Below are positions 63,961 to 64,000 of a stretch of DNA of 64,000 nt, one piece after another. The position numbers and the translations under genes are program-made. The stretch's first letter is position 1. Each line of letters opens with the position of its first letter. Source of the stretch: Candidatus Aminicenantota bacterium (GTDB taxonomy: Bacteria; Acidobacteriota; Aminicenantia; Aminicenantales; Saccharicenantaceae); NCBI GenBank assembly GCA_014360005.1, contig JACIYI010000006.1, positions 98,208 to 162,207 on the forward strand, in the 5' to 3' direction. The notes below the pieces were generated by a model. That model saw only the letters and a list, made by a program, of their open reading frames with translations. It made no database searches and was not told where the DNA came from.

Positions 63961-64000
63961 AATGCAGTATTTATTAATTTCTTCTGGATATCTAATCTCT

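Overview
The window reads as a chromosomal segment of a Gram-negative bacterium with moderately high GC and a diderm envelope. Evidence for the envelope includes a complete Tol-Pal cluster, lipoproteins with lipoboxes, an EnvC-type hydrolase activator, SurA-type chaperones and a predicted outer-membrane barrel protein of the DUF5916 type. The mixture of exported TPR-CHAT proteins, ECF sigma/zf-HC2 anti-sigma pairs, b/b' ATP synthase subunits and a VKOR-DsbA fusion fits the Acidobacteriota/Aminicenantes neighbourhood best. That placement is an inference from gene content and was not tested by phylogeny. I see no rRNA, tRNA, CRISPR array, insertion sequence or phage gene.

Layout. 1-2.1 kb: end of an unknown gene, then HPr and enzyme I of the PTS. 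2.1-7.7 kb (minus): tolQ-tolR-tolA-like-tolB-pal-cpoB, continuing into ssb and a cupin gene. 8.1-10.1 kb: two-gene K+ uptake system. 10.1-16.8 kb: MrfA/YprA-like helicase (minus), then uvrA, holB and ricT (plus). 16.8-19.2 kb: first sigma/anti-sigma pair (minus), divergent from a small gene plus an HD-GYP gene. 19.2-23.8 kb (minus): ftsK, rsmA and a dicarboxylate/glutamate symporter. 23.8-24.2 kb: non-coding region of hairpins bounded by a perfect 36-bp direct repeat. 24.2-26.8 kb: degenerate receiver protein, accD, folC. 26.9-33.3 kb: F1Fo ATP synthase (b', b, delta, alpha, gamma, beta, epsilon) and a methyltransferase. 33.5-43.4 kb: mostly single-gene units (VKOR-DsbA, saccharopine-reductase-like protein, lipoprotein, C26 amidotransferase, aspartoacylase-like protein, DUF5916-like protein). 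43.5-48.9 kb: mfd and two SurA/PpiC isomerases. 48.9-53.8 kb (minus): pyruvoyl arginine decarboxylase, lipoprotein, and an envC/S41/divergent-deacetylase cluster. 53.9-56.6 kb: glycerate 2-kinase, a hypothetical protein and an exported redoxin. 56.6-63.9 kb: two large exported TPR-CHAT proteins flanking a second sigma/anti-sigma pair.

The strongest candidate for an undescribed system is the last block. Two paralogous, secreted or membrane-anchored caspase-like (CHAT) proteins with intact His/Cys dyads sit beside an ECF-like sigma factor and a membrane anti-sigma factor. The external domain of that anti-sigma factor is shared with the anti-sigma factor at 16.8 kb. A proteolytic anti-sigma switch in the periplasm is a testable model.

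Regulatory reading. Sigma-70-like promoters can be recognised by eye before pal, trkH, trkA, the symporter gene, the receiver gene, the VKOR-DsbA gene, several lipoprotein or enzyme genes and the second CHAT gene. In uvrA, mfd and ftsK the -10 hexamer lies only 6-8 nt from the start codon with no Shine-Dalgarno sequence, which suggests leaderless transcripts. Other oddities are a UvrA that lacks its insertion domain, a C-terminally truncated ATP synthase epsilon, an S41 protease homologue without its catalytic Ser and Lys, and a receiver domain with Glu in place of the phospho-acceptor Asp.
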